A DNA stretch of 64,000 nucleotides from Armatimonadota bacterium (lineage in GTDB: Bacteria > Armatimonadota > Zipacnadia > JAUWAU01). The stretch covers positions 1 to 64,000 of the forward strand of contig JAUWAU010000006.1 of the NCBI GenBank assembly GCA_030601885.1. The letters are read 5' to 3'. Each line of letters opens with the position of its first letter. Positions within the stretch are counted from its first letter, which is position 1. A program made the position numbers and the translations under genes. Below are positions 41,743-50,370 of the stretch, piece after piece. Below the pieces are notes generated by a model, which was not told the DNA's origin, ran no database searches, and worked only from the letters and a program-made list of their open reading frames with translations.

Positions 41743-41878
41743 GGGCAAAGTGAAAAGGGTAAAGGGTAAAGAAGCACCACTGACGGCAGGCCGAGGGCGT
41801 CGATGCAGGCGTGCGACGCTGGACGGCAGCCTTGTCCCATCGCTTGACCCTTGACCCTTAACCCTTTTCCCTGCCCCC
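41743..41878. repeat. Inverted heptamer arrays flanking 72 bases
   Basis: Left array 41743-41771: GGGCAAA, GTGAAAA, GGGTAAA, GGGTAAA. Right array 41844-41878: TTGACCC, TTGACCC, TTAACCC, TTTTCCC, TGCCCCC. The arrays are reverse complements of one another: the left 19-base core AAAAGGGTAAAGGGTAAAG matches the inverted right arm at 17 of 19 positions. They lie between the RND gene and the PII-like gene. Confidence 0.7.
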
Positions 41879-41891
41879 GCAGGGGGCCCTC

Positions 41892-42179
41892 ATGCGTCTG
41901 TTGTTTATCATCATCGATCAGTCCATTGAGCCGGATGTGCTCGAGGTGTTCGAGCAGAACGGCGTCGAGCACTGGACGAGCTGGACGGAGGTGCACGGTG
42001 CCGGCAGGGCTGGACGAAAGCAGGGCAGTCCCATCTGGCCGGGCCTCAACACCGTGTTTCTGGTGGCGCTGCAGCAGGAGAAGGTCGAGCCGCTGGTGCA
42101 GGGCCTCCATGCCACCAGGGACACGTTTCCTCTGCCCCCGGGCATGCGCATCTTCAGCGTGGCGATGGAGGAGTTGTAG
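41892..42179 (+). CDS. PII-like transporter-associated protein (PG0541-type)
   Basis: 95 residues with a ferredoxin-like/PII pattern: LLFIIIDQSIEPDVLEVFEQ at the start, then NTVFLVALQQEKVEPLVQGL. Small proteins of this type are encoded beside RND transporters in Bacteroidetes and relatives (PG0541 family) and are thought to sense or modulate the pump; a biochemical role is not established here. It follows the RND gene after the heptamer repeats and ends the efflux operon. Confidence 0.7.
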   Translation: MRLLFIIIDQSIEPDVLEVFEQNGVEHWTSWTEVHGAGRAGRKQGSPIWPGLNTVFLVALQQEKVEPLVQGLHATRDTFPLPPGMRIFSVAMEEL

Positions 42180-42352
42180 ACGTACCCCGGTGATCCCCCC
42201 CCGTTGTGCCGATCACCGCTCGCCAGAGCCACTGCACGCCTACGGAGGTATCCGCCTCCGCGCGGCGAAGCGGGCTGCCGACACCACCCCATCACGCAGC
42301 CGCCGGGGCCCCATCTTGGCGGCTCAGGTCGTGTCAGGGAGGGACCTTCGCG

Positions 42353-43654
42353 ATGTTGAGCGGCGTACGCTCGCGCCTATCCATCATGATGTTCCTGCAG
42401 TACGCCATCTGGGGGGCATGGGCTCCCGTGCTGTGGGCCTACCTCGTCGGCCCCACCGATGCCGCCGTGGCGACCCAGCAAGGGGTCGCTGTCGGCCTCG
42501 GCTTCTCGCAGACCGGGGCGGGCTTCATCTTCGGCCTGCTGTGGCTCGCCTGTATACTCGCACCCTTCACCGGCGGCCAGATCGCCGACCGCTGGATGCC
42601 GACACAGTGGTTCCTGGCGGGGGTGCACGTGGTCGGCGGCGTCATTCTCCTGGTGTTGGCTCGGGAGAAGAGCTTTGCGACCGTAACAGTGGGCATGGCG
42701 CTCTACTCACTGCTGTACGCCCCCACCCTGGCCCTTACCAACTCCCTGGCCTTTCACCATCTGAAGTCCGAGAAGGAGTTCGGTGCGATACGCGTGTGGG
42801 GCACTATCGGCTGGATCGTCGCTGGACTCGTACTCACAGGATGGCGCAGCGGGTCGCTACTCCTGCAGCCGCTGCTGGGTGCCTGCGATTCGCTGATGCT
42901 CGCGGGGATCTTCAGCCTCATCATGGGAGGATTCTGTTTCACCTTGCCGCACACTCCGCCGGCGCGAGAGGCCCCCGACCCACTGGCCTTCCGAAAAGCC
43001 TTCGTGCTCCTGAAGGACAGGAACTTCCTCATCTTCATGCTCATCGCGTTTGTGGTCACCACGGAGCTGCAGTTCTACTACGGGCCCACGCCTCAGTTCC
43101 TCGAGGGCCCCATGAAGATCCCCAACAAGCTGATACCGGCCACCATGACGGTGGCCCAGATCGCGGAGATCATCGCCATGGCCATCCTGCTGCCCATCGG
43201 CCTCCGAGCCTGGGGCATACGCAAGTGCCTGGCTGTTGGCGTGATCGCCTGGCCAATCCGCTACGTGTTCTTTTCCCTGGGACCGGTCGGGCCACTCGCC
43301 ATCATGAAGCCGTTGGTCATCGCCTCCATGACGCTCCACGGCCTCGGTTACACGTTCTTCTTCGTCGTCTCCCAGATCTTCGTGGACATGGTCGCGCCGC
43401 GCGACATCAGAGCCTCCGCGCAGAGCCTCCTGATGCTCGTGACGCTCGGCGTCGGGAACTGGCTCGGGACGCAGTTCACCGGCTACATTGTCGGCAGGTT
43501 CTTGGCGACCGAGAGTCCCTTCGCTTGGACGTACATCTACATGGTCCCGTGCGCGCTCACAGTTGCGTGCGCTATTGCCTTCCTGCTGCTCTTCAAGGAT
43601 CCGGAAGCCACGGGGGAGGAGAAGGAGGAGGAAGCGGGAGAAAAGACGGCGTAG
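42353..43654 (+). CDS. MFS permease, nucleoside:H+ symporter (NupG)-like
   Basis: 433 residues with 12 helices. The start LSIMMFLQYAIWGAWAPVLW and FGAIRVWGTIGWIVAGLVL, the WGTIGWI hallmark of the NupG/XapB nucleoside-symporter branch of the major facilitator superfamily, are clear. VSQIFVDMVAPRDIRASAQS is a second family segment. Likely imports nucleosides or sugars with protons. A charged tail (EEKEEEAGEKTA) ends it. GGGAGGG precedes ATG 42353 by 9 bases. A strong hairpin terminator follows. Confidence 0.83.
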   Translation: MLSGVRSRLSIMMFLQYAIWGAWAPVLWAYLVGPTDAAVATQQGVAVGLGFSQTGAGFIFGLLWLACILAPFTGGQIADRWMPTQWFLAGVHVVGGVILLVLAREKSFATVTVGMALYSLLYAPTLALTNSLAFHHLKSEKEFGAIRVWGTIGWIVAGLVLTGWRSGSLLLQPLLGACDSLMLAGIFSLIMGGFCFTLPHTPPAREAPDPLAFRKAFVLLKDRNFLIFMLIAFVVTTELQFYYGPTPQFLEGPMKIPNKLIPATMTVAQIAEIIAMAILLPIGLRAWGIRKCLAVGVIAWPIRYVFFSLGPVGPLAIMKPLVIASMTLHGLGYTFFFVVSQIFVDMVAPRDIRASAQSLLMLVTLGVGNWLGTQFTGYIVGRFLATESPFAWTYIYMVPCALTVACAIAFLLLFKDPEATGEEKEEEAGEKTA

Positions 43655-43680
43655 CCTGCATCCTCGCCACTACGAAAAAC

Positions 43681-43711
43681 AGCGCGCGCCGCTGCCGATG
43701 CGGCGCGCGCT
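43681..43711. terminator. Hairpin terminator after the MFS gene
   Basis: AGCGCGCGCCGC (43681-43692), TGCCGAT loop, GCGGCGCGCGCT (43700-43711): a perfect 12-bp stem followed by GCCGTTTAG, a weak U-tract. It also lies downstream of the transposase remnant on the other strand. Confidence 0.7.
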
Positions 43712-43825
43712 GCCGTTTAGCCCGAAGTTCCCACGCTGGGAAGTGTGCGAATTGCTTCTTGTTGCGCTTTGCGGCTGATTCTGGCCCATTCTTGGGAGAA
43801 TGGGGATGTGGCGCTACTGGCTACA

Positions 43826-44233
43826 TTACAGCTTCACACCCAGCAGCTCCAGTGCCCGTTGCTGTAGTGGCGTAGGCCGTGTGACCTTCTCGAAGGTAGG
43901 GGCGTGGGGCCGGGGTTGGATGGTGTTCTTGACGATTGTGGCCAGGTCCTTGAGTAGGGTCTGGAAGCTGTGCACCGGCATATTGTCTTCGGTCCACTTG
44001 GTGCGAGCTTTGCGCTCGGCTGCCGGTGAGCGTTGGGCCGGTGCGACGATGGAATGGCGCAAGGCGTGGCCGGCCTCCAGCTCATGGTCGTCAAACAGCA
44101 TTGGCGCAAGGGCGTTGCGCATGTGCCATTGCACGTAGTAGGCCAGCAGGCACACAAACACATGGGCGCGCACCTGCGGCGCGCGCAGCGCCGGTGGCCG
44201 TTTCGTTGGCGGACCTGGGGGGTCAAGTGGAGG
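43826..44233 (-). pseudogene. C-terminal relic of an IS1634-family transposase
   Basis: An open frame of about 115-135 codons ends with APQVRAHVFVCLLAYYVQW-type sequence, then SPAAERKARTKWTEDNMPVH, SFQTLLKDLATIV and TPLQQRALELLGVKL. This is the C-terminal signature of IS1634 (IS4-like) transposases, which normally exceed 450 residues. The DDE catalytic core is absent: an in-frame stop occurs near 44236 and the neighbouring propeller gene begins right behind. No terminal inverted repeats were recognised. The remnant is a dead trace of an insertion, probably cut down by deletion. Confidence 0.75.
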
Positions 44234-44246
44234 TTATCCAGGGGAG

Positions 44247-45521
44247 CTAACTGCCACCCTTGTTCAGCCGGATGACGAACAACTGCCGCGTCCTCTCGGC
44301 GTCCTCGGCGATGGAGGGAAACAGCACCTGCGTGCCGTCGCGATTCCAGCAAGGTGCAGGATCGTTCCGTAGGTCGCCCGACGTCCAGCCATTCTGATCG
44401 AACTGCGGCGTGCACACCCAGGCGCCGTCCGACAGGCGGTACAACACGTAAGCGTTGTACGACTTCTGGTTGTAGCCGCTGACGATCCACTTCGCGTCCG
44501 GCGAGAGCGCGGTATCGCCGCCCGGCTTGGGGAAGATCTCGGGGCTGCCGATGGTTTCGACGATCCTCTGCTTGTCGGTATCGTAGACGACGAGGTCATC
44601 GCCGTCGGCGCCGATCATCCTATGGCCCAGCTCCCACTCCGGATGCCCGCCGACATACTGCGTCTGCTCCGTGAGGCCGCTGCCGTCCGGGTTGATCGTA
44701 CAAGGGATGTTTACCCTCTCATCGCGGCTACCGAACGCGCCTCGGACGTAGAAGTAGATGCGGTCGTCGTCCCGGCTCCACAGCGTGTGGTTTATGAACA
44801 GCGCATGCTCGGCCACATCCGGATGCGTGCCCTGGAGCGCGTCTCGAAGCTGTGCGAATGAGACGATCAGTTGCTTCTCGCCGGTTGCCGTGTGGACTTT
44901 GAAGATGCCGTCGTCCGCCGGATGCTTGACGCCCTCGGTCCAGTCGTGGGCGCCCGGATACCCGGTGACCGGGCGAAGTCGGGTCAGCCGTCCGTAGCTC
45001 AAGCCGAGGAAGTACCCACCATTCTGCGCGACACCGCTATTGCCGAATGGCGTGTCGTCGTACCGGAACTCGCGGATGCGTTCGCCTTGGGGCCCTTTCG
45101 AGATATCAAACAGGACGGCGAACACCTTGTCGGTTGCCGGATCGCGGTCGTTGAAGAAGAACTGCGTCTCGGGCGCCTTGGGATTCCAGTACAGCATCGT
45201 CCCCTGCTGGAAGTTCCACGCCCGGGTCTGGTCAACCACCTTGATGGCGTAGTCGTTCTGGGTATCGATCAGGATGACGTCGGCCGCTTCGTCGGGCTCA
45301 GGCATGTGATCCTGGAAGTCCGTCTGCAGCGCGACGATGTATCGGCCGCTTGCGTTCCACGGGATCGTTCGCACGTGCCCGATGTAGCCGAAGAAGTGGT
45401 GCTTCGGGCCGAAGGTGATTTGCTGTACGTCAATGGTCGGCTTGACGCCTGACGCGCTCGCCAAAGCGCAAATGAGACCCACTGACACGGTTGCGAGACA
45501 CACTGCGTTACATGTCTCCAT
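44247..45521 (-). CDS. Secreted TolB/WD40-like beta-propeller protein
   Basis: 424 residues with a signal peptide (NAVCLATVSVGLICALASAS). The body has propeller motifs: MLYWNPKAPETQFFFNDRDP, LSYGRLTRLRPVTGYPG, SPDAKWIVSGYNQKSYNAYV and APCWNRDGTQVLFPSI. It resembles oligogalacturonate lyase-like propellers in outline, but I cannot identify the PL22 active-site histidines, so function is open. ATG 45521 was chosen because the signal peptide begins there. Possible C-terminal end close to the transposase remnant. Confidence 0.7.
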   Translation of the reverse strand: METCNAVCLATVSVGLICALASASGVKPTIDVQQITFGPKHHFFGYIGHVRTIPWNASGRYIVALQTDFQDHMPEPDEAADVILIDTQNDYAIKVVDQTRAWNFQQGTMLYWNPKAPETQFFFNDRDPATDKVFAVLFDISKGPQGERIREFRYDDTPFGNSGVAQNGGYFLGLSYGRLTRLRPVTGYPGAHDWTEGVKHPADDGIFKVHTATGEKQLIVSFAQLRDALQGTHPDVAEHALFINHTLWSRDDDRIYFYVRGAFGSRDERVNIPCTINPDGSGLTEQTQYVGGHPEWELGHRMIGADGDDLVVYDTDKQRIVETIGSPEIFPKPGGDTALSPDAKWIVSGYNQKSYNAYVLYRLSDGAWVCTPQFDQNGWTSGDLRNDPAPCWNRDGTQVLFPSIAEDAERTRQLFVIRLNKGGS

Positions 45522-45841
45522 GGATGACCTCGCTGTTGATGCCATGTCCGCCACTTCGCACGAACCGTCGATCCCAACATCAGACGCGTGAGGGCCCGCC
45601 AGGCAACGGCTTCGGCTCATTATTCGTCGGCGCACACATCTCTCACCTCCACGGGCGCCTGACTCCCCCTGTCCTCGGTTGCCTGCTGACACGAACGCGG
45701 GCTGCATCTGCGGCATCGCTTCCGCTCGGCGATCACCAAAGCCCCCGCAGTGTCACCATCGGGGCGTGGGTTGCCCTGGGCGGGCGGAGGTGTATTCGGC
45801 AGCACAGTGGCTGGTGCAGGCCGCAGAGGCGTGCGCCGGGC
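45522..45841. other. Intergenic spacer after the hydrogenase operon
   Basis: 320 bases between two minus-strand genes. I see no conserved gene, hairpin with T-tract or good promoter; the upstream part probably holds the promoter of the propeller gene. Confidence 0.3.
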
Positions 45842-47110
45842 TCAGTGCGTGGAGCACGAGATGCAGGGGTCGTAGGCGCGCACGAGCATCTCCAAGCCGC
45901 GGCGAATGTCGTCCTCCTGCGGGTCATCGAGCTGAGAGATGTACGCACGCATGTCGGCATCGAGGTTACCGAGGTTTTGAGCCGTGGGGATGAGACAGTT
46001 TGCCTCTGTGCATTCCCCGCGCTCGTCGTAGACATAGTCGTGAACGAGCAGCCCGCGAGGCGCCTCCACCGTCCCAATGCCCCGTCCCGCGCGCGGCGTG
46101 ACGGCAGGTTCGTGCTCGTCAACCAGGCCTCGGTCGAGGATCTCATCTATGAGCGCGATGCTATCCTCAAGACAGTGCACCAGTTCGACGACCTGCGCCA
46201 CCGTGTTCATAAATGGATTGGTGCACGGCGGCTCTATCCCCAGGGCCGTCATGGCCTCTTTGGCCTCGGGCCGAAGCTGCTGCCAGTTGTTGTTGACCCG
46301 CGCCAACGCGCCCACCATGTAGCCGTCCTGGTGCCACTTGGCGTGCTTGGCAGTAGAGTGAGACACCACATGCTCCTGGAGCGTCTCCCGGTAGCGTTGT
46401 GGGTCAACGCAGCCGCCCTCACTGGAGACGATCTCCCCGCCGTAGAAGGTGTAATGATCCGGCCACCGGAGGCAGACGTACTCAGTGGGCCGCTCGAACT
46501 TCGGGACTTCGAGCCCTTGGAACAGCTCAACCGTCTGCCGCACATCATGGCGCAGGCCGGCGAGTCGCTCCTGCATCTGCCTCAGGTCCGACGGGCGCGG
46601 GATCGCCGTGAATCCGCCAGGCACGAGAGCGATGGGGTGCGTGTGGCGCCCTCCCACCAGTCCGCTGAGATCGTACGACGTCTGTTTGATGCGATACGCC
46701 CGCTTGACCGTCTCGGGGCTCTCTTTCAGTAATGGCAAGACGCTGTCCAGCCCGAGGAAGTCCGGTGCGGCGAGGAAATAGACGTGCAGCGCGTGGCTCG
46801 ACATGATCTCCGCGTTCATCATCAAGCGGCGCAGGAGGCGCGTCTGCTCCGAGATGTCGATTCCCAGCGCCTGCTCGGTCGCCTGCAGTGATGCGCAGCC
46901 GTGGCTCACCGCGCAGATGCCGCAAATGCGGGTGGCGATGTGCCCGACCTCCTCGAAATCCCGCTCTCGCAGGATCCCCTCGAAGAAGCGGCTCGCCTCG
47001 ACGACCTCGAAGATCGCCTCCTCGACACGACCGTCACAGAGCGATGCGATGATGTTGCCATGTCCCTCGACACGGGTGAGATGATCGACCCGGACCTGTA
47101 TCCTGGACAC
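45842..47110 (-). CDS. [NiFe] hydrogenase large (alpha) subunit, group 3b-type
   Basis: 422 residues, the catalytic subunit of a cytoplasmic NAD(P)-linked hydrogenase (sulfhydrogenase type). The Ni-Fe ligands are RICGICAVSHG (L1, CxxC) and DPCISCSTH (L2, CxxC). Unusually the protein ends exactly at this His; most large subunits carry a C-terminal extension that a protease removes after that residue. GTG 47110 has GGAAGGGG 6-7 bases upstream and starts near the conserved VDHLTRVEGHG; an upstream GTG (47149) directly follows the small-subunit stop. Last gene of the beta-gamma-delta-alpha operon. Confidence 0.9.
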   Translation of the reverse strand: MSRIQVRVDHLTRVEGHGNIIASLCDGRVEEAIFEVVEASRFFEGILRERDFEEVGHIATRICGICAVSHGCASLQATEQALGIDISEQTRLLRRLMMNAEIMSSHALHVYFLAAPDFLGLDSVLPLLKESPETVKRAYRIKQTSYDLSGLVGGRHTHPIALVPGGFTAIPRPSDLRQMQERLAGLRHDVRQTVELFQGLEVPKFERPTEYVCLRWPDHYTFYGGEIVSSEGGCVDPQRYRETLQEHVVSHSTAKHAKWHQDGYMVGALARVNNNWQQLRPEAKEAMTALGIEPPCTNPFMNTVAQVVELVHCLEDSIALIDEILDRGLVDEHEPAVTPRAGRGIGTVEAPRGLLVHDYVYDERGECTEANCLIPTAQNLGNLDADMRAYISQLDDPQEDDIRRGLEMLVRAYDPCISCSTH

Positions 47111-47149
47111 ATGTTTCCCCTTCCGAGCGCGCTCTGCAGTGTGTGGCAC

Positions 47150-47908
47150 TTATTTCGCCCTGATCGTCTCCGCTGGCGATGAGGCCAACGAGTAAATATC
47201 AAACATCCCAACAATGTCGTCTATGGTATAGCCGTGTTCCTCCAGGACGTCGCGGGCGGCGTTGAGGTTGGGGTCATCGATCAGCCCACGGCAGCCGAAG
47301 CAGCGACGGCCGAAGCTGGTGCAGATCGCATTGCACCCGCATCGGGTCACCGGCCCCAGACATATCTGCCCTCGGTCGTATACACACTCGTTCTCACGGA
47401 GTTTACATTCGAAGCAGACCGACCGGTTCGGAGGGTGATACGGACGGCCGAGCAGCACGTGTGTCACCACGGCTATGAACTCGTCCGGGTTCACCGGACA
47501 CCCGTGGATCAGATAGTCCACCGGCACAACGGCGCTGATGGGTCGGACCTCGCCGGCCTCGAAGTGCCGGCCGTCCTTGCCGTACACCAGCTCCAGGAGT
47601 TCGCCCCGGTCGAATCTGTTGCCCAGGACGTGGACCCCGCCGAGCGTGGCGCACGCGCCCAGGGCGATGAGACAACTGGCGCGCTCTCGGATGCGCTTGA
47701 GCCGGTCCACATCGGAGTCGCGCGTGATGCTCCCCTCGACGATGGCGATGTCGAACTCGTTGCTCTTTTCCGAGATCGCCTCCCGCCAGGTAACTACGTC
47801 TACCTGGTCGAGGATCTCCCACAGACTGTCTCCCATGCCCAGCACGGTGAGCTGACAGCCCTCGCAACAGGCAAAATCGAAGAACGCTACTCGCGGTTTA
47901 TCGCTCAT
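47150..47908 (-). CDS. [NiFe] hydrogenase small (delta) subunit
   Basis: 252 residues. It carries the [4Fe-4S] clusters that wire the NiFe site to the flavin subunit. Cysteines: FACCEGCQLTVLG (proximal cluster), LGACATLGG, HGCPVNPDEF, and a second cluster group CFECKLRENECVYDRGQICLG split across CxxC and later Cys residues; GCNAICTSFGRRCFGC adds more. Family: small subunits of group 3 hydrogenases related to complex I PSST. ATG 47908 is used (GTG 47911 also possible). It lies 55 bases downstream of the gamma gene. Confidence 0.9.
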   Translation of the reverse strand: MSDKPRVAFFDFACCEGCQLTVLGMGDSLWEILDQVDVVTWREAISEKSNEFDIAIVEGSITRDSDVDRLKRIRERASCLIALGACATLGGVHVLGNRFDRGELLELVYGKDGRHFEAGEVRPISAVVPVDYLIHGCPVNPDEFIAVVTHVLLGRPYHPPNRSVCFECKLRENECVYDRGQICLGPVTRCGCNAICTSFGRRCFGCRGLIDDPNLNAARDVLEEHGYTIDDIVGMFDIYSLASSPAETIRAK

Positions 47909-47963
47909 CACGACTGCCCCGAAGATTTCGGCCGCAGGCCCACCGCGTCATGACGACTGCCCT

Positions 47964-48821
47964 CTAAATGCCCTCGTGCAAATGCGCGAGCTCCGCCGCG
48001 GAGAAGACCGGCCCATCCACGCACACATACCGGTGATCGACCTGACAGTGACCGCACTTGCCGACCCCGCATCTCATGTTTCGCTCCAGCGACAGAAAGC
48101 TCTGATCCTCCGGTATCCGCAGGCTCCGAAGCTCCAGAAGCACGAACCGATACATTACGGGAGGGCCGCACATGGCCACCACGAGGCTGCTCGGCGAATC
48201 GATCTTCAGCCTGGGAAAGAGCGTCGTGATCACGCCCACGTGCCCGTCCCAGCCCTCTACAGGCTTGTCTACGGTCAGCAGAATCTCGTTCCGGTCGTCC
48301 GAGCCCCAGGACTCGATCTCGTCGGTGAACAGAAGCAAGTCGGGCTCCCTCGCGCCGTGCAGGACGATCATCCGGCCGTACGAATCCCGGTCGGCCAGGA
48401 TGTGCTGGATCAGTGACCGCACCGGGGCCATGCCAATGCCTCCGGCAACGATAACAACGTCCTTGCCCCGCATGCGGTCGATGGGAAAGCCGTTCCCAAA
48501 GGGCCCGCGGATTCCAACTATGTCGCCCGCCCCCAGACCGTGCAGCGCAGCGGTAAGGGCGCCCGCCCGGCGCACGCACAACTCAAAGCTCCCCGTTTTC
48601 ACGGGTGACGAACACAGCGAGATGGGCGCTTCGCCGAAGCCGAACATGCTCACCTGAACGAACTGACCCGGCACATGCTCCAAGTCGCGGCCCTCAGGGA
48701 GCCGTATCTCGAAGAGCCGCTCGAACTCTGTTAGGTCCTCGGCGCTGACGATTCTGGCCATCTCCGGGACGTACAGGCGCTGGTCGGCCTCTTCCAGAGT
48801 CGATTCAGGCGCGGCGCGCAT
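47964..48821 (-). CDS. Hydrogenase gamma subunit, FAD/NAD(P)-binding
   Basis: 285 residues of the ferredoxin-NADP reductase-like family that transfers electrons between NAD(P)H and the hydrogenase iron-sulfur chain. Visible: FAD domain VPGQFVQVSMFGFGEAPISL, GIRGPFGNGFPIDRMRGKDV, NAD-binding VIVAGGIGMAPVRSLIQHIL, and at the C-terminus a [2Fe-2S] ligand group RNMRCGVGKCGHCQVDHRYVC. ATG 48821 overlaps the stop of the beta gene by one base (TAATG), so the two are translationally coupled. Confidence 0.9.
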   Translation of the reverse strand: MRAAPESTLEEADQRLYVPEMARIVSAEDLTEFERLFEIRLPEGRDLEHVPGQFVQVSMFGFGEAPISLCSSPVKTGSFELCVRRAGALTAALHGLGAGDIVGIRGPFGNGFPIDRMRGKDVVIVAGGIGMAPVRSLIQHILADRDSYGRMIVLHGAREPDLLLFTDEIESWGSDDRNEILLTVDKPVEGWDGHVGVITTLFPRLKIDSPSSLVVAMCGPPVMYRFVLLELRSLRIPEDQSFLSLERNMRCGVGKCGHCQVDHRYVCVDGPVFSAAELAHLHEGI

Positions 48822-49906
48822 TACGTTACCCCCACATTGACTTCGGCGATGATCTCGTTGAGGACATCGGTCAGACTGATGTCGGCAGTGCACGCCTGCG
48901 TGCAACGGCCACAGCCCGTGCAGAATGGGCGGCCATACTCGCGGTGTAGGTACTCAAACTTGCGCAGCCAGCGATGGCGAACGCGGCTCCCCCTCTTGCC
49001 GCGGAAGTTGTGCGGCCCGGCGACTAGCGCGAAATCGAGGAACTGGCACGAGTCCCAGTGCCGCCCGCGGGAACCGCCTGTCAAGGGGAGGTTGACCTCA
49101 TCCCTCACGTCGAAACAGAAACACGTGGGGCACACGATGGTGCACGTCCCGCAACTGTAGCAGCGCTCGGCGGTGCTATTCCACACGTCGCTCTCGTAGC
49201 GCCGCTCAAGGATGTCTGGCAGGTCAGCTATGTCCCCATCAATGCGCCGCGTGATGCAGCGCGCCTTTTCCTCGGGCCACGCCTCCGCCTCGGCCAGTTC
49301 CTCAGCCGACGGCTCACGGAGAGCTGGTGCCTCCTCCAGCAGTGCCGCCCCCTTGGGCGTGAGAACGTCCACCATGAAGCCCGTCCCGATGGGCGTCAGG
49401 AAAAGGTCCGCTCCATCCCTCGTGCCGGCAGTACCCACCGAGGTACAGAAGCAGTACTCGTCGGGCATGCAGTCGAGCGCTACGATGGTCGCCGCCTCAC
49501 GCCGGGCCAGGTAATGGGGATCCTTCACATTGCGCGAGAATGCCCAATCGAGCTGGGTGATCCCGCTCATGTCACAGGGATGCACGCCGAACAGCACGAA
49601 CGGCTCGTCGTCGATTATGGGTGCCGCGGTCTGGGTTGGCTCCAGCGAGAAGTCAAGAATGGACTCGTGCGCCGGGAGGATGGCTTTCTTGGGCGGCAGG
49701 ACCGTCCGCACGTACTCCAGCGCGACTTCGGCAGGATCGTCAATCCAATCGAATGCAAACGCCGTCCTGCCTCGCTTCACGGGAGCCATCACACGACGCG
49801 TGCGCACCATGCGCGCTAGCATCTTTGGCAAGCTGCAAGACTCAAGCACAACTCCCTGTGTCGTAACGATTCCCATCATACGCTGGCCATTGCCGTGGCC
49901 GGACAT
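48821..49906 (-). CDS. Hydrogenase beta subunit, 4Fe-4S (sulfite-reductase-like)
   Basis: 361 residues, first gene of the hydrogenase operon. Homologous to the beta chain of Pyrococcus-type sulfhydrogenase I. Two [4Fe-4S] ligand groups are visible: ERCYSCGTCTIVCPTCFCFD and FCTGCGRCTQACTADI. The middle contains FVLFGVHPCDMSGITQLDWA. It mediates electron transfer among NAD(P)H, clusters and possibly polysulfide. ATG 49906 has GGGGGC upstream. All four subunit genes run head to tail; no hyp maturation genes are in the window. Confidence 0.9.
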   Translation of the reverse strand: MSGHGNGQRMMGIVTTQGVVLESCSLPKMLARMVRTRRVMAPVKRGRTAFAFDWIDDPAEVALEYVRTVLPPKKAILPAHESILDFSLEPTQTAAPIIDDEPFVLFGVHPCDMSGITQLDWAFSRNVKDPHYLARREAATIVALDCMPDEYCFCTSVGTAGTRDGADLFLTPIGTGFMVDVLTPKGAALLEEAPALREPSAEELAEAEAWPEEKARCITRRIDGDIADLPDILERRYESDVWNSTAERCYSCGTCTIVCPTCFCFDVRDEVNLPLTGGSRGRHWDSCQFLDFALVAGPHNFRGKRGSRVRHRWLRKFEYLHREYGRPFCTGCGRCTQACTADISLTDVLNEIIAEVNVGVT

Positions 49907-50370
49907 GCTGAAGCCCCCACAAGAGCCGGCGCACCGGAACGATCCACAAGTGAGGCGCGTACCGAAACCGGGCGCCGTTCGGAGTGATGCGATCAGTGGG
50001 GGCCTTGGTACCTATTCTTCTAACTGCCAACGCTCTACTTCAAGAGGCCAAGCGAACTCACGCGTGTATTCCCTATGCAAGTCCCGTCCCGTGGGGAACA
50101 ATGCCGCCCCAAGTTGCCCACAGCCCGGGCAAGGATAACGACGTTGCAGCCTACTTTGCCGTCGCGTGCGTTACGTTGCACCCATAAACCCAGCCATCTT
50201 GGGCCATACGATAGCACAATTGTGAAAAAAAGTACAAATTTAGAGAGAAAGAAACGCGCGCGCCGCTGGCATCCATATGACATCGGACGCCATTCGGTGT
50301 CGGCCCTGACGGCCGGTCTGCCGTATGCCTACCACAGCAGGGGATCGAGAGGGCACTGGCCCGAACGGGC
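49907..50370. other. Regulatory-looking intergenic region upstream of the hydrogenase operon
   Basis: 464 bases with no gene. It contains an AT-rich stretch, a 10-bp palindrome CACAATTGTG (50215-50224) and a Rex-like half-match TTGTGAA-N4-AGTACAA (50220-50237). It probably holds the promoter of the hydrogenase operon, and it marks the break between that operon and the flavodiiron-bd-oxidase group. Confidence 0.45.
50220..50237. promoter_or_regulatory. Possible Rex-like redox operator
   Basis: TTGTGAAAAAAAGTACAA matches 11 of the 14 specified positions of the Rex consensus TTGTGAA-N4-TTCACAA. Rex represses anaerobic and bd-oxidase genes when NADH/NAD+ is low. The match is partial and lies about 310 bases from the hydrogenase start; treat it as a hint only. 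Confidence 0.3.

Noticed and set aside
50358..50370. GCCCG-AA-CGGGC as a terminator after fprA
   Set aside because: Loop of only two bases, stem of five and no T-tract; too weak to call.
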